Shown here: piece by piece, positions 15,937 to 25,093 of the stretch
Position numbering within the stretch: the first letter of the stretch is position 1
How the letters are laid out: the number at the start of each line of letters is the position of its first letter
Assembly: GCA_021795355.1 (NCBI GenBank)
Contig: JAJYPL010000001.1
Span: forward strand, 84,545 to 148,544
Source of the DNA: a bacterium
GTDB taxonomy: Bacteria; SZUA-79; Acidulodesulfobacterales; Acidulodesulfobacteraceae
Reading direction: 5' to 3'
DNA: 64,000 nucleotides
Notes under the pieces: model-generated
The model's database searches: none
The model's input: the letters and a program-made list of their open reading frames with translations, nothing else
What the model was told of the DNA's origin: nothing
Made by a program: the position numbers and the translations under genes

Positions 15937-16690
15937 CTAAAAAACTTCTTTTTTTATTGTTATAAACTTTTACGCATGAAACTTCAACCGTTAAAACGCC
16001 GCGTTTTGCTTTTAAAGGAATAAAATCGTAAGACAGAAAAACGGATTTTTTAATATGCCCGAATGTTCCCGTTCTTTTATTTATAAACTTTTCCGCTTTT
16101 TTTGCAGGAACTTTTAAAAAATTAAATTTTCCTGCGTTTTTATAAACTATCGTTAAATTTTTGGAAAAATAATATATATTTCCGTGCTCTATTTTTACGA
16201 AATTTATATTCCTGTCTATTCTCATGCCGTTCATTATAACTTTATTTTGATTGCGGTACGTTAAATAGAAACCGCCTTTATTTATTATATAGCCTCCGAG
16301 CGATGCTCTTACGTAATTTTTAAAATATTTTACGGAATCGACGTATTCCATAAGTTTATTTAACCTTGCTTTATCTTTCGAATATAATTTATTCCATAAA
16401 AAAACGTTATTCCTGTCATGCTTATACTTTGCCGGATTTACTATTTTTATATAGGTTATTATATCGTTTTTATTTATAGCCTGTCCTTGCGCTTTTAAAT
16501 AAAGCGCATAAATTATAGGATTTGAAGCGTAAACTCCGCTGCATGCCGTGCTGCCGTTTCCGTCGGCAAAAGACTTAATTGCTGACACAGGATTAAAATT
16601 AAGAAATAAAATTGCCGATAGCGCTAAAATTAATAATAACGAGGCGTTAAAAATAGACGTGCCTTGTTCAAACGTTTTATCCGCAGTCAT
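15920..16690 (-). CDS. Unknown secreted or membrane-anchored protein at the end of the type IV secretion cluster
   Basis: Not recognised. The 256-residue product has a hydrophobic segment at about 15-33 (SLLLILALSAILFLNF) preceded by a short polar tail, so it is either exported or anchored with the bulk outside. The middle contains ALYLKAQGQAINKNDIITYI and a Lys/Tyr-rich stretch, and the rest looks like beta strands. A clear AAAGGAG lies 6-7 nt before the ATG. It is the last gene of the minus-strand series of secretion genes and follows the transglycosylase gene after 146 bp of A+T-rich DNA. Membership in the system rests on position alone. Confidence 0.6.
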   Translation of the reverse strand: MTADKTFEQGTSIFNASLLLILALSAILFLNFNPVSAIKSFADGNGSTACSGVYASNPIIYALYLKAQGQAINKNDIITYIKIVNPAKYKHDRNNVFLWNKLYSKDKARLNKLMEYVDSVKYFKNYVRASLGGYIINKGGFYLTYRNQNKVIMNGMRIDRNINFVKIEHGNIYYFSKNLTIVYKNAGKFNFLKVPAKKAEKFINKRTGTFGHIKKSVFLSYDFIPLKAKRGVLTVEVSCVKVYNNKKRSFLVGIIK

Positions 16691-16836
16691 TTTATGCTCC
16701 TTTGCTTTATATAATTAGTATTAGTATTAATTTTTAATTATTTTTTAAATGTTCAATGAATTTACTTAATTTTAATAAACTTTATTATAATTTGTCAAAT
16801 CAAATAATAACAACGTATATTTTTACCGTTTCTTAG

Positions 16837-17394
16837 TTATTTTAATAGCCTTCTGTAATAATTATAATACTTATAAACACGCATAATATAAATCTCCGTC
16901 TGCCGGTACGGCGGTATGATAAATTTCCGGCGATTTTTAACATATACCGTGCGGACGGAATCGGGACCTGCGTTATAACAGGCTAAAGCGGGAACTGGTC
17001 TGAAACCGAAGCGTTTAAGGCAGTAGTGCAAATACTTTGCTCCGGCTATAATGTTCGATTCGGGATTTTCTACGTCTATGCCCATTTCTTCGCCGGTTTT
17101 AGGCATTACCTGCATAAGTCCTACTGCGCCTTTCGGACTTAACGCCCTTATATTAAAACCGCTTTCGGCTTTCATAACCGCTATAAAAAAAGAAAGAGGT
17201 ATGCCGTATTTTTTTGAAGCGTAAACTACGGTTTCGGCTAATTTTTCTTGATTTAAACCGTCGGCATAAGCCGGACTTGAAGAGTTTATAAAATTTATCA
17301 AAAAAATCCCGAATAAAGCTGAAAAAACAAAAAAAGAAGCTGAAAATCTTTTGATAAACTTTTCAATAAAATTTTTGCATGATATTAATAACAT
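16837..17394 (-). CDS. VirB1-like lytic transglycosylase
   Basis: The 185-residue protein has an N-terminal export signal (hydrophobic FSASFFVFSALFGIFLINF) and an SLT domain. The catalytic Glu is in MKAESGFN, followed by [15 protein letters not shown] and the ALACYNAGPDSV motif. Such enzymes cut peptidoglycan locally so that a trans-envelope machine can assemble; VirB1, TrbN and PilT are examples. It is encoded in the secretion cluster and separated from the lipoprotein gene by a family A repeat. A cell-wall maintenance role independent of the cluster cannot be excluded. Confidence 0.83.
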   Translation of the reverse strand: MLLISCKNFIEKFIKRFSASFFVFSALFGIFLINFINSSSPAYADGLNQEKLAETVVYASKKYGIPLSFFIAVMKAESGFNIRALSPKGAVGLMQVMPKTGEEMGIDVENPESNIIAGAKYLHYCLKRFGFRPVPALACYNAGPDSVRTVYVKNRRKFIIPPYRQTEIYIMRVYKYYNYYRRLLK

Positions 17395-17426
17395 TTTCTG
17401 TACCTAAAATTTCACAAAACTGCCGA

Positions 17427-17519
17427 CGGAAAAGGTGTCGGATTAATTTTTAGCAAACAACTTTCTATTTCTGATTGACTATTCAGTATTCTGAAAATAA
17501 AATCCGACACCATTTCCTC
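17427..17519 (-). repeat. Family A repeat, full copy, reverse
   Basis: Read on the minus strand it runs from GGTGTCGGATTTTATTTTC to AAAAATTAATCCGACACC, the same orientation as the copy at 36461. It separates the transglycosylase gene from the lipoprotein gene and may form a terminator. Confidence 0.75.
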
Positions 17520-17568
17520 ATGGCACCTCTTCCTCATTAAGCACTTTCGGCAATATTAACCTGAATGT

Positions 17569-18561
17569 TCATAATCTGACGGGCAGTTTTATAAATTTTA
17601 TTCCACCGTAACCGTTTTTATACAACGCTTCTATAAACAAAACCGTTTTACGCAAATCCGGTTTGTTTCCACGATTTTTATTTTTTGAAATACAGATAAG
17701 TTTTCCGTTAATTTTGCTTAATCCGGATAAAACAAAGTAATTTTTATTTCCGCTTTTTTTAATATTTAATCTAAAAGGTATTTCGATATATTTATTTTTG
17801 ACTGATTTTTTTAAAAGCAAAGGCTTATATCTTAGGGACGATTTATTAAAATTAGACAGCGAAAACGCAATAATTTCCAAAATACCTTCGTATCTAACTC
17901 CGGTTATCTTTAAAACTATTTTGCCGCCGTCGGACTTGACGGTTTTGTCTAATTTAATAAATAGCGGCGTTACTTCTTTTTCTTTTTGGTTTAATGGAAA
18001 GGCAGCAGCAGTTTTAGTTTTACTTTTTTTATTAGTGTTTTTAAATATCCCAGATTGGGCTTTCATTGTCTTTATGTTTGTATTATTAATATTGTTTATA
18101 TTTTTCCCGGTTTTATTTTTAATACAGTATTCTCCTATCATAAAAGAAGGTTTGATATAGTAATTATTTGAGCCGGTTTGCTTATTTACAGCCTTATGCT
18201 TATCATTATTTCTATCCTTATGCCTGTACGTTTCTAAATAATCTAAATTCTTAATTTTTTTTCCGGATACTTTATTTAATTTTAAAGAATAGTATAATGC
18301 GTTGTTTTCCAGCGTCTCTTTAAGCTTTGCGTCTTTTTCATTATAGCCGGTTTCTTCATTTTTTTCTAAAAAAACACCATTTGCGGCATTACCGCTTCTG
18401 CCGTTATTATATGAATAGGCAGAATTATTGCTAAATAAAAAATTTGAAGCGCATCCGGAAAGAAAAAATTGTAAGGACAAAATTAAAGCAAAACATAAAA
18501 TATATATCTTTAATTTAATAAATTTTTTGCTAATTATTATGTCTATATATTTGTTTTTCAT
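17569..18561 (-). CDS. Unknown lipoprotein of the type IV secretion cluster
   Basis: The 330-residue protein is not recognised by family. A long signal sequence ends in the lipobox FFLSGC (Cys near residue 37), so it is an exported lipoprotein. Residues 40-190 are Asn/Lys/Ser-rich and probably disordered, including NNINNTNIKT. The C-terminal 130 residues look like a beta domain (KIVLKITGVRYEGILEI). Lying directly after the VirB9-like gene, it may play the VirB7/TrbH part of an outer-membrane core, but it is far longer than VirB7, so this is only a positional inference. Confidence 0.6.
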   Translation of the reverse strand: MKNKYIDIIISKKFIKLKIYILCFALILSLQFFLSGCASNFLFSNNSAYSYNNGRSGNAANGVFLEKNEETGYNEKDAKLKETLENNALYYSLKLNKVSGKKIKNLDYLETYRHKDRNNDKHKAVNKQTGSNNYYIKPSFMIGEYCIKNKTGKNINNINNTNIKTMKAQSGIFKNTNKKSKTKTAAAFPLNQKEKEVTPLFIKLDKTVKSDGGKIVLKITGVRYEGILEIIAFSLSNFNKSSLRYKPLLLKKSVKNKYIEIPFRLNIKKSGNKNYFVLSGLSKINGKLICISKNKNRGNKPDLRKTVLFIEALYKNGYGGIKFIKLPVRL

Positions 18562-18599
18562 GATTTCATTTATTTTTGATTAAGATTTTTATATATCAA

Positions 18600-19664
18600 T
18601 TACGGGTTAATGCCGTTAATTTTTAATTTAATTAATCTTTTCCTGTATATAATATGAAATGAAAGCCTCATATTTGTGCATCCTGACGATTGAGCCGAAT
18701 ACCGGCCGCCTTTTGACCCGCTATCATCTCCTTTTTTAAAAACTATTACGTTTTTTATTATTTTATAAGGCATATAGTATTTATTATGCGGCGTTTTATT
18801 TATAGCCGGAATTTCTTCCAGTTTATCGGGAGTATATCCGTTGAAAAAATTCCCGCCGTATTCTTTGTAAAGATAAACGTTTCTGACGAAAAATTTTCTG
18901 TTTGAATTATTGGTCAGCTGGTACTGCAGATAATAAAAATCCTTAATTCTGCTTAAGGAAATCGCGGTCAGCGTTATCCCGTCTTTTGTAACGGACTTAT
19001 TAATTTTTTTTCTGTTTATCATAAGTATAAGATCCATAACATTGTGTTTTTCTTTCTCTAATTCTTCGGCTTTTTTGTTCAAAAGCGATTCCCGTGTTTT
19101 ATATTTTTTTAACAAAACAATTTTTAATCCGTCTAATTTATTTTTTACGTAGTTCTTGACGAAAACGTTTTTTATAGTGTTTGCGATGTTTAAATTATAC
19201 GTGACGGATTTAGCGTTCCTTATCCTCAAAAGCACGTTTATAAGTCCGTATTTAGTGTATATTTCAAGATTGCTCGTTGCTTGATAGTCGTACGTAATAG
19301 GTTTTATGAAAATCTGCCTGCCTACTATCTGTTCCGAAAAAGCTCCGGTATTACCGAGCGCCATATCCATGGGTATAACCGGCAATGTTATAACGGAGAC
19401 GTATCCGGGAGCAGTATTTAATTTATAAATTATGCCGGATTTTATCCTTAATTTATGCACCCAGAGTTTTTTCTTCAGCGTATATTTTTTTAACGCCGAA
19501 TAATTTACTGCAAACGAAGGTTTGGCGGCAAAACTTATATAATATGCCGGAAATAAAAATAAGAAAAAAAGCATTATGCTATAAAAGTTTATGAAATAAA
19601 TATATATACTTACATTATTATATTTCAATTTAAACTTTAATTTATAATTATAATTTTTTTTCAA
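18600..19664 (-). CDS. VirB9/TrbG-like outer core protein
   Basis: The 354-residue protein has an N-terminal signal-like hydrophobic stretch and then a VirB9/TrbG-type N-terminal domain: PGYVSVITLPVIPMDMALG, a GAFSEQIVGRQIFIKP segment that matches the family's strand pattern, and SNLEIYTKYGLINVLLRI. In conjugation machines VirB9 and VirB10 form the ring that spans periplasm and outer membrane. The C-terminal domain (ITLTAISLSRIKDFYYLQY onward) fits the lipoprotein-contacting half. It lies beyond the coupling-protein gene, away from the VirB8 and VirB10 genes, an unusual order. Confidence 0.7.
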   Translation of the reverse strand: MKKNYNYKLKFKLKYNNVSIYIYFINFYSIMLFFLFLFPAYYISFAAKPSFAVNYSALKKYTLKKKLWVHKLRIKSGIIYKLNTAPGYVSVITLPVIPMDMALGNTGAFSEQIVGRQIFIKPITYDYQATSNLEIYTKYGLINVLLRIRNAKSVTYNLNIANTIKNVFVKNYVKNKLDGLKIVLLKKYKTRESLLNKKAEELEKEKHNVMDLILMINRKKINKSVTKDGITLTAISLSRIKDFYYLQYQLTNNSNRKFFVRNVYLYKEYGGNFFNGYTPDKLEEIPAINKTPHNKYYMPYKIIKNVIVFKKGDDSGSKGGRYSAQSSGCTNMRLSFHIIYRKRLIKLKINGINP

Positions 19665-19698
19665 AATATTTCCTCCTTTTTATCTGCTTATATTTTTG

Positions 19699-20043
19699 TT
19701 ACGGTTTCATGCCGTTTTCTTCGTTATTGCCGTTATATTTTTCTAATTTATTAAACATTTTGAGTTTCGAGCCGCTGACCCTTATTTCGAAAATTCTTAC
19801 GTATAAACCGTGAAGTCCTGCTAAAAACAAAAACAGATTTAAACCGTATAATATTACGACCGCAGGATAAAGTTTAAAAGAATATGCTATAAAAAAATAA
19901 AATGAATTTATCCAATACTTAAAGTTCGGATTAGTAAAATAAAAAAGGCCGAATAATCCGCTGAATACCAGAAAAGCTATTTCAATAATATCTAAATCGT
20001 CCCCATGCCCTCTTCCGTTTCCGCCGTAACCGTAATTACCCAT
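19699..20043 (-). CDS. Small membrane protein after the coupling protein
   Basis: Not recognised. The 114-residue product starts with a Gly-rich polar tail (MGNYGYGGNGRGHGDD) followed by hydrophobic segments around IIEIAFLVFSGLFGLFYF and YPAVVILYGLNLFLFLAGL. The ATG at 20043 overlaps the coupling protein's stop by 8 bp and is preferred to an upstream in-frame start at 20058. The tight coupling suggests it assembles with or inserts beside that ATPase. Confidence 0.65.
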   Translation of the reverse strand: MGNYGYGGNGRGHGDDLDIIEIAFLVFSGLFGLFYFTNPNFKYWINSFYFFIAYSFKLYPAVVILYGLNLFLFLAGLHGLYVRIFEIRVSGSKLKMFNKLEKYNGNNEENGMKP

Positions 20044-21853
20044 ACAATTCTTCCTCAAACCAGCTCTTAGTTTTAGGCCGGTATATAGGATGCAGATATA
20101 CTATGCCGGGCCCTTTTACTTCGCCGCCCGAATAAACCCTGTAAACGGACTGATTTAATTTTAAATTCGCAAAACCGTCCGTATCGAACGAGGGCATTTT
20201 TTCATAAGTTTTAGTCGTTCCCTGCGAAATCGTATTGTCATCGGAAAGCAGTTTTCCGATATAAGGGTTAAAAACCGCCCTGTCGTCCTGCTCTGTTATA
20301 TTTTCGGTAATTTTAAGCTTATACTCCTTATCGCAAATTTTAGAAGCTTTTTCCCTTGAATAATCGTCGCTTAGCGCAAGCCAAATAGTCGATCTTATGT
20401 TTCCTATCAAAGAATTTAATTTTTCTTCGGAGCCGAGTTTCAGTTTTAAAGAGCTGTAGCTTTGGGTTAAAACTATATTCACCGCTTTAGACTGTCTGCA
20501 TCTTGCGAAAAATTCCGCGTCAGATTCGATATCGCCGGAAGTCACGTAATTCTGATATTCGTCGCATATAAACAAGACGGGCCTTTTTGTATTTACTTTG
20601 TCGTCTATTACGGACTTGTAAACCCTGTTTAAAACCGTCCTGAAGTAATCTAATTTCATCATTATGCCTATAATCTTTCCGGTTAAACCGTATTTCGATT
20701 CGGGCATGTTCAATATAACTATTTTTCCGGAATTAACGGCTTCATGAAAGCCGGGAAAATTAAGTTTTTCCTGAGGCGCGCAGAATGTATCTTTAAAAAC
20801 GGGCTTTATAAAATCGCTGCATACTCTTAAAGATTCGCTTTTTATAATACCTTTAGTCCTTTCGTCGAGGCCGGCGTAATCCGCTCCTGCAAAATAAGAT
20901 ACCGTTAATTTGAGTTCGTTTAGGTAAGTTGCGGTTTTGTTAGATTTTATTCTTATTAAATTTTTGGCGTAATCTATAATGTTGTTCAGTTTATTATCGT
21001 CAGACAATATTTCGTAAATATCGCTTAAGGTGGCGTAATCCATGCAAAGCCTTATTATATTTAGCGAATTTGCCAGAAGATTAATGGATTTGTCTTTCCA
21101 GAAACTGTCCTGCCTGCCGTCGTTAGAATTCATATTTTCTAAAACGGAGTATAATCTTTCAGCTATAATCTTTGCGTCAAGCTGCGGATAATGTATTGGA
21201 TTAAAGTAATATCCCGAACCGGGTTTGATGATAACAATATCTTCGCCTCTGCCGTTGCGCTTCAATATTGAAACGGCTTCTTTCCAAAAATCGCCTTTAA
21301 CGTCCAATATCAGCCCGCCTATTTTTTCATCCTGAGAACCGCTTTTGTATTTAGCCATCTGATCTAAAAAAGGATATGCGCAGGCGGTAGTTTTTCCGGT
21401 ACCGGTTGAACCGAGTATAAGTATTCCCGTATAAAGCCCTTTTGCATCCATAGTAAGCCAGTCCGGTTTTTCTTTTCTGCTTCCGTCTTTTTCGTGCAAT
21501 TCTCCTATAACGAGCTGAAGTTCATTGCTTTCCGGCCAAATCATAGCGCCGGTATTTTTTGATTTTTTACCGTTATATAGTTTATTTTTATTTTTTTTGT
21601 CTTCGTCCGGTTTAAAATATAAATATTTATTAAAAACTATATTGGACAAAGTGTATGACGACGCAAACCACGTAGTTAAAGGAATAAAAATAAACACAAG
21701 TTTGACTTCTTTAAAATAAGCAAAATAACAGGATATTTTTCCGTCTAAAAAAAATCCGGACATCAGAAACAGATAAATCATTTCCGCGGCAAAAATCACG
21801 CCGGAAACCGACAGCTTGACGATAAAAGCTCCGTTTTTTTTGCCGTTTTTCAT
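20036..21853 (-). CDS. VirD4/TraG-type coupling ATPase
   Basis: The 605-residue protein has two N-terminal membrane segments (about 10-35 and 50-75), then a RecA-like ATPase with Walker A GSTGTGKTT near 148 and Walker B VLFICDEYQNY near 429. The ARCRQSKAVNIVLTQSYSSL stretch matches the type IV coupling protein family. Coupling proteins recruit substrates (relaxase-DNA or effectors) to the channel. The ATG at 21853 overlaps the MoxR stop as ATGA, so it is preferred over the longer start at 21913. The protein is intact, with both nucleotide-binding motifs. Substrate is unknown because no relaxase or effector gene is in the window. Confidence 0.88.
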   Translation of the reverse strand: MKNGKKNGAFIVKLSVSGVIFAAEMIYLFLMSGFFLDGKISCYFAYFKEVKLVFIFIPLTTWFASSYTLSNIVFNKYLYFKPDEDKKNKNKLYNGKKSKNTGAMIWPESNELQLVIGELHEKDGSRKEKPDWLTMDAKGLYTGILILGSTGTGKTTACAYPFLDQMAKYKSGSQDEKIGGLILDVKGDFWKEAVSILKRNGRGEDIVIIKPGSGYYFNPIHYPQLDAKIIAERLYSVLENMNSNDGRQDSFWKDKSINLLANSLNIIRLCMDYATLSDIYEILSDDNKLNNIIDYAKNLIRIKSNKTATYLNELKLTVSYFAGADYAGLDERTKGIIKSESLRVCSDFIKPVFKDTFCAPQEKLNFPGFHEAVNSGKIVILNMPESKYGLTGKIIGIMMKLDYFRTVLNRVYKSVIDDKVNTKRPVLFICDEYQNYVTSGDIESDAEFFARCRQSKAVNIVLTQSYSSLKLKLGSEEKLNSLIGNIRSTIWLALSDDYSREKASKICDKEYKLKITENITEQDDRAVFNPYIGKLLSDDNTISQGTTKTYEKMPSFDTDGFANLKLNQSVYRVYSGGEVKGPGIVYLHPIYRPKTKSWFEEELYG

Positions 21854-22935
21854 GATTTCAATAACCTCCCGACTATGTTTCTTACGGCTCTTATATCGGA
21901 ATAATATGTCCATAAAGAAGGCTCTATCATTTTTAAATCTTCAATCGCAACGTAATGTCTTTTATTTAAAACAGCCGCCGTTTTTAAAATTTTAACGGTT
22001 TCGCGCCATCTTCTGTCGGAAACTATAACCTGTTTATTTTTTAATTCTTCTCTGATTAAATACATTTTGTTTAAAATATCCGCGCTTATTTCTGCGTTTT
22101 CGGCAGCTTTACTCAGAATAGCTATGTCTTCCCTGCGCAAAAAACCTCCGCCTCCGTCTTCCGTTTTTCTCTTCCCCGCCGATTCTCCTCCTTCTTCACC
22201 GTCTATTGCCCCTTTATCTTCTGCGGCTATCCCTGTCGTTTTTTCTCTTTTATAAGTTTCGGTTTTTTCAATATCTCCGTATATATCCCAGTCTTTAAGC
22301 CCAAGCAATTTCTTGAAATTTTCTTCGCTCCTTACGGACAGAATTTCCATCCTGAATAAAAATCTGTCGTAAAGAGGCAAAAGATTTGAATCGGAAGACT
22401 TATCCGGCCTTTCGTTAGACGACGCGAAAAGGCTTATTAAGGGAATTTTAACAGGCTCGGAGTTTCCGTAATACATTACTCTTTCGTTCATTATAGAAAG
22501 CAATGAATTTAACGTAGAATGCGGACCTTTAAAAAATTCGTCTATCAAAGCTATATCGCAGTTGTCGATGCCGATTTTATTTCGGCTGCGCCCGTTGCGC
22601 CTTTCACCGGTACTTTCGCCTGCACACGTACTTGCCCCTAGAATTGCCTCCGATACTGTGTCTGCACCTGCATATTCGTAAGAAAGAAGTTCGTCTATTC
22701 GCGTAGCCGGCGTCATCTGAAAGTCGAAAAATTTTAAACCCTTTACCCTGCCTGCAAGCGCTTTTAAAACAGCGGTCTTTGCAAGCCCCGGTCCGCCTAT
22801 CAATATTGAATGTTTTCTCGAAATAACGGATAAAACTATCATATCTACGGCGTTTTTTCTTTCCAGAAAGCTTGCATTTAAACCGTCCTTTATAGCGTCT
22901 ATTTTATCTACTATTCTATATAGCTGTTCGTTCAT
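21850..22935 (-). CDS. MoxR/RavA-type AAA+ ATPase in the secretion cluster
   Basis: The 361-residue protein has Walker A GGPGLAKT near residue 47-54, a MoxR-type QMTPATRIDELLS segment, Walker B IALIDEFFKGPHSTLN and a sensor region LFASSNERPDKSSD, followed by the helical lid. MoxR ATPases are chaperone-like unfoldases that usually work with a von Willebrand A protein encoded beside them; none is here. Instead the gene lies between the VirB10-like and coupling-protein genes and overlaps the latter by 4 bp. A Gly/Lys/Glu-rich insert (about 230-265) breaks the domain. It may take over a step normally done by VirB11, an inference from its absence. Confidence 0.85.
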   Translation of the reverse strand: MNEQLYRIVDKIDAIKDGLNASFLERKNAVDMIVLSVISRKHSILIGGPGLAKTAVLKALAGRVKGLKFFDFQMTPATRIDELLSYEYAGADTVSEAILGASTCAGESTGERRNGRSRNKIGIDNCDIALIDEFFKGPHSTLNSLLSIMNERVMYYGNSEPVKIPLISLFASSNERPDKSSDSNLLPLYDRFLFRMEILSVRSEENFKKLLGLKDWDIYGDIEKTETYKREKTTGIAAEDKGAIDGEEGGESAGKRKTEDGGGGFLRREDIAILSKAAENAEISADILNKMYLIREELKNKQVIVSDRRWRETVKILKTAAVLNKRHYVAIEDLKMIEPSLWTYYSDIRAVRNIVGRLLKS

Positions 22936-22972
22936 AATTTTAAATTGCAGTCAATATATTATACTATTTGCA

Positions 22973-23054
22973 GTCATTGCGAGCCGCGAAGCGGCGAAGC
23001 AGTCTTATTGTTTTAGACAAAAAGCTAAGATTGCTTCGCTAACGCCCGCAATGA
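22973..23054. repeat. Family C repeat pair in inverted orientation
   Basis: GTCATTGCGAG with a CCGCGAAGCGG stem is followed 40 bp on by its opposite (GATTGCTTCGCT ... CGCAATGA). The two halves form a BIME-like structure in the 125-bp gap between the VirB10-like and MoxR genes. Confidence 0.75.
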
Positions 23055-23061
23055 AAAATTA

Positions 23062-24384
23062 TTAATTGTTGTTCACATAGAGCGGTCTTAAAAATATTAT
23101 CTTAATCGGCGTACCCGCCGGCAAAGTTATGCTTATGTTTTGTTGATTGGACTGCGCATAACCGTTAAGTCCGTTTTCCGCGGCGTTAAGTTCGTTCTGT
23201 GCGACGTTTTGCCGAACCTGATCCTGAAAAGTATAAGGAATGGAAGAGTTTACGCCAGATCCGCCTCCGACGAAAATAGAAGCCGCGCCGACTATGCCCT
23301 GCGCTATCGAAGTTAAGATATTTCCGGCATAATGATTATGAACATCGCCTTTTACGCCTCCGGAACCGTCCGGCATCATAGCTATAGCGTCTATAGACAG
23401 AGATTTTCCCGATTGTTCTATGATTTTATCGAAATTAATATTAAGCCTGCTTAAAGAATGCTTTACGCTTACCGTTCCAAAAAATTCCGCTCCTTTTTTA
23501 AAAACCGCTTTGCCGTCCGAATAATAACCCGAAACGGCTGCCGCTATAACCGGAACGGACGTATTATAGGAAAAAATTTTATATTTCGTATATGCGTTTA
23601 TTACGGTGCCTTGCGGAACGGCTGTTTCGGAAGAAACGGATTTAAGTTGAGAGCCGTTGCTTTCCGGTCTGCCGTCTAAAGCATCTAAAGATTTCAAATT
23701 TGAAGAACTTCTTTTTTTAACTCCTCTTTCTTCGTCTAATATATATTTTCCGTAGCTTGCTTTTATAAAAACTACGGTTTTTTTGGTTATCTGAGCCGCC
23801 GAAGCAGTTTGGCGGCTTGCAGCGTATGTTCTATTTCCGCCGTATCCTTTCGAATTAAATTTTATATGCCTGTTCAAATTGTCCGCCTCCTTTTTAAATT
23901 TTGTGTTAAACTTTTTTAAGCCGTTTTTCCCTCTACTCTTAACGCCTGTATTATCGGCTTCCGGCGGTTGTCTGCTTTTGCCGTTTTCGCTGAAAACCGA
24001 AGGCGAAAACATTTTTTTATCGTTTATAACCGTATTGTCTTTTACAATTTTTTTAAATTTTTTTTCAGGTTTTCCGCTAAATATATATTTTAAAAACAGC
24101 AAAGAGGCAATTAATATAACGAAAATTATCAGCGGTAATTTAAAATAGCGTAAAAAATCTTTGCCGGATAATTTTTTGGGAGCTGCAGGACTTGAGTTGT
24201 AGATATCTTTGCCGCCGTCCGCATTTTCATTGCTATTTTCTGCGCCGCTTTCAGCCCCGATTTTATTTCCGCCCCCATCAACGTCTCCGATTTCGGTTTC
24301 CTCTTTGTTTTCGTTTATATTTTTGCCGTCATTTTCCAAGTCTTCTTCTCTTATCACATTAGAATCGTTAAAATTTTTAAACAC
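23062..24384 (-). CDS. VirB10/TrbI-like inner-to-outer membrane scaffold
   Basis: The 440-residue protein has a cytoplasmic acidic Asn/Glu-rich tail, a single membrane helix near 83-105 (LPLIIFVILIASLLFLKYIF), a long Lys/Asn-rich periplasmic linker and a C-terminal VirB10-type domain. Family features there are AVPQGTVINAYTKYKIFS, the FFGTVSVKH strand, RLNINFDKII, and an antenna-like hydrophobic stretch around LTSIAQGIVGAASIFVGGG. The end (PAGTPIKIIFLRPLYV) also matches. VirB10 couples ATP use in the cytoplasm to the outer-membrane pore. It follows the VirB8-like gene by 3 bp. Confidence 0.85.
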   Translation of the reverse strand: MFKNFNDSNVIREEDLENDGKNINENKEETEIGDVDGGGNKIGAESGAENSNENADGGKDIYNSSPAAPKKLSGKDFLRYFKLPLIIFVILIASLLFLKYIFSGKPEKKFKKIVKDNTVINDKKMFSPSVFSENGKSRQPPEADNTGVKSRGKNGLKKFNTKFKKEADNLNRHIKFNSKGYGGNRTYAASRQTASAAQITKKTVVFIKASYGKYILDEERGVKKRSSSNLKSLDALDGRPESNGSQLKSVSSETAVPQGTVINAYTKYKIFSYNTSVPVIAAAVSGYYSDGKAVFKKGAEFFGTVSVKHSLSRLNINFDKIIEQSGKSLSIDAIAMMPDGSGGVKGDVHNHYAGNILTSIAQGIVGAASIFVGGGSGVNSSIPYTFQDQVRQNVAQNELNAAENGLNGYAQSNQQNISITLPAGTPIKIIFLRPLYVNNN

Positions 24385-24387
24385 GGG

Positions 24388-25050
24388 CTACGCTCCTCCA
24401 AGTTTTAAACTGCTGAAATAAACTACTTCCAAACCGAAAGGATACTGAATGCTTCTTTTTACTCTTTTGAGAATCAATTTATCTTCGTAAGCGGCCGCAT
24501 TTTTAACGGAAGTATCGGAATTGGATATTACGGTTCGTATAACGTAAAGTTTTAATTCGTCGTGATTTACGGTCTGCTTAATTAACTTTATTTTTTTAAA
24601 TTTTATCTTTGAAGTAATATCCGCTTTTTCCATTTTTTGAACGAATCTGCTTCTTATAATAGCGCGAAGCGTTTTTTTGCCGTATGTTTCCGACATTTTA
24701 TTTAATGCGCGCGAAAGCTCCGTTTTTATCATTATCGAATTAAATGCCGTAAATTCCCTGACGAAGCTTTTTGAAAAATATGTAATTTCACCCATTCCGG
24801 TTTTATTATTAAACGGCAGGTTCCTCAAAATTTTTGCGTTTCCGACGGAATTAACCCTTATGACCACAGGAATCCTGTTTGCTTTATAAGTATAAAAAGC
24901 CGTCGATAAGGACGCCAAAGTAATTAAAGACATTAAGACTATTACTATTTTTAGAGTCGCATTCTGGGCTTCCAAATCGCCCCATATCTCGTAAAACAGC
25001 CTTCCGTTTCTTTTTTTATAACCGTCTTTATAATTAAACAGATTAGACAT
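24388..25050 (-). CDS. VirB8/TrbF-like inner membrane protein
   Basis: The 220-residue protein has a short cytoplasmic start with the TrbF-like RLFYEIWGDLEAQNATLK, one membrane helix (about 38-60) and a periplasmic domain of mixed strands (MGEITYFSKSFVREFTAFNS onward) matching VirB8/TrbF. It is a periplasmic assembly factor that contacts VirB9 and VirB10. Its neighbours, VirB6-like upstream and VirB10-like downstream, agree with the canonical order. Confidence 0.75.
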   Translation of the reverse strand: MSNLFNYKDGYKKRNGRLFYEIWGDLEAQNATLKIVIVLMSLITLASLSTAFYTYKANRIPVVIRVNSVGNAKILRNLPFNNKTGMGEITYFSKSFVREFTAFNSIMIKTELSRALNKMSETYGKKTLRAIIRSRFVQKMEKADITSKIKFKKIKLIKQTVNHDELKLYVIRTVISNSDTSVKNAAAYEDKLILKRVKRSIQYPFGLEVVYFSSLKLGGA

Positions 25051-25093
25051 CTTGCGCCCTTTAATTTATTTTTTATTTAATTAATTCTCTATC

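Noticed and set aside
21854..21913. Longer start of the coupling ATPase
   Set aside because: It would overlap the MoxR gene by 64 bp; the ATG at 21853 gives a normal ATGA overlap and starts just before the first membrane helix.
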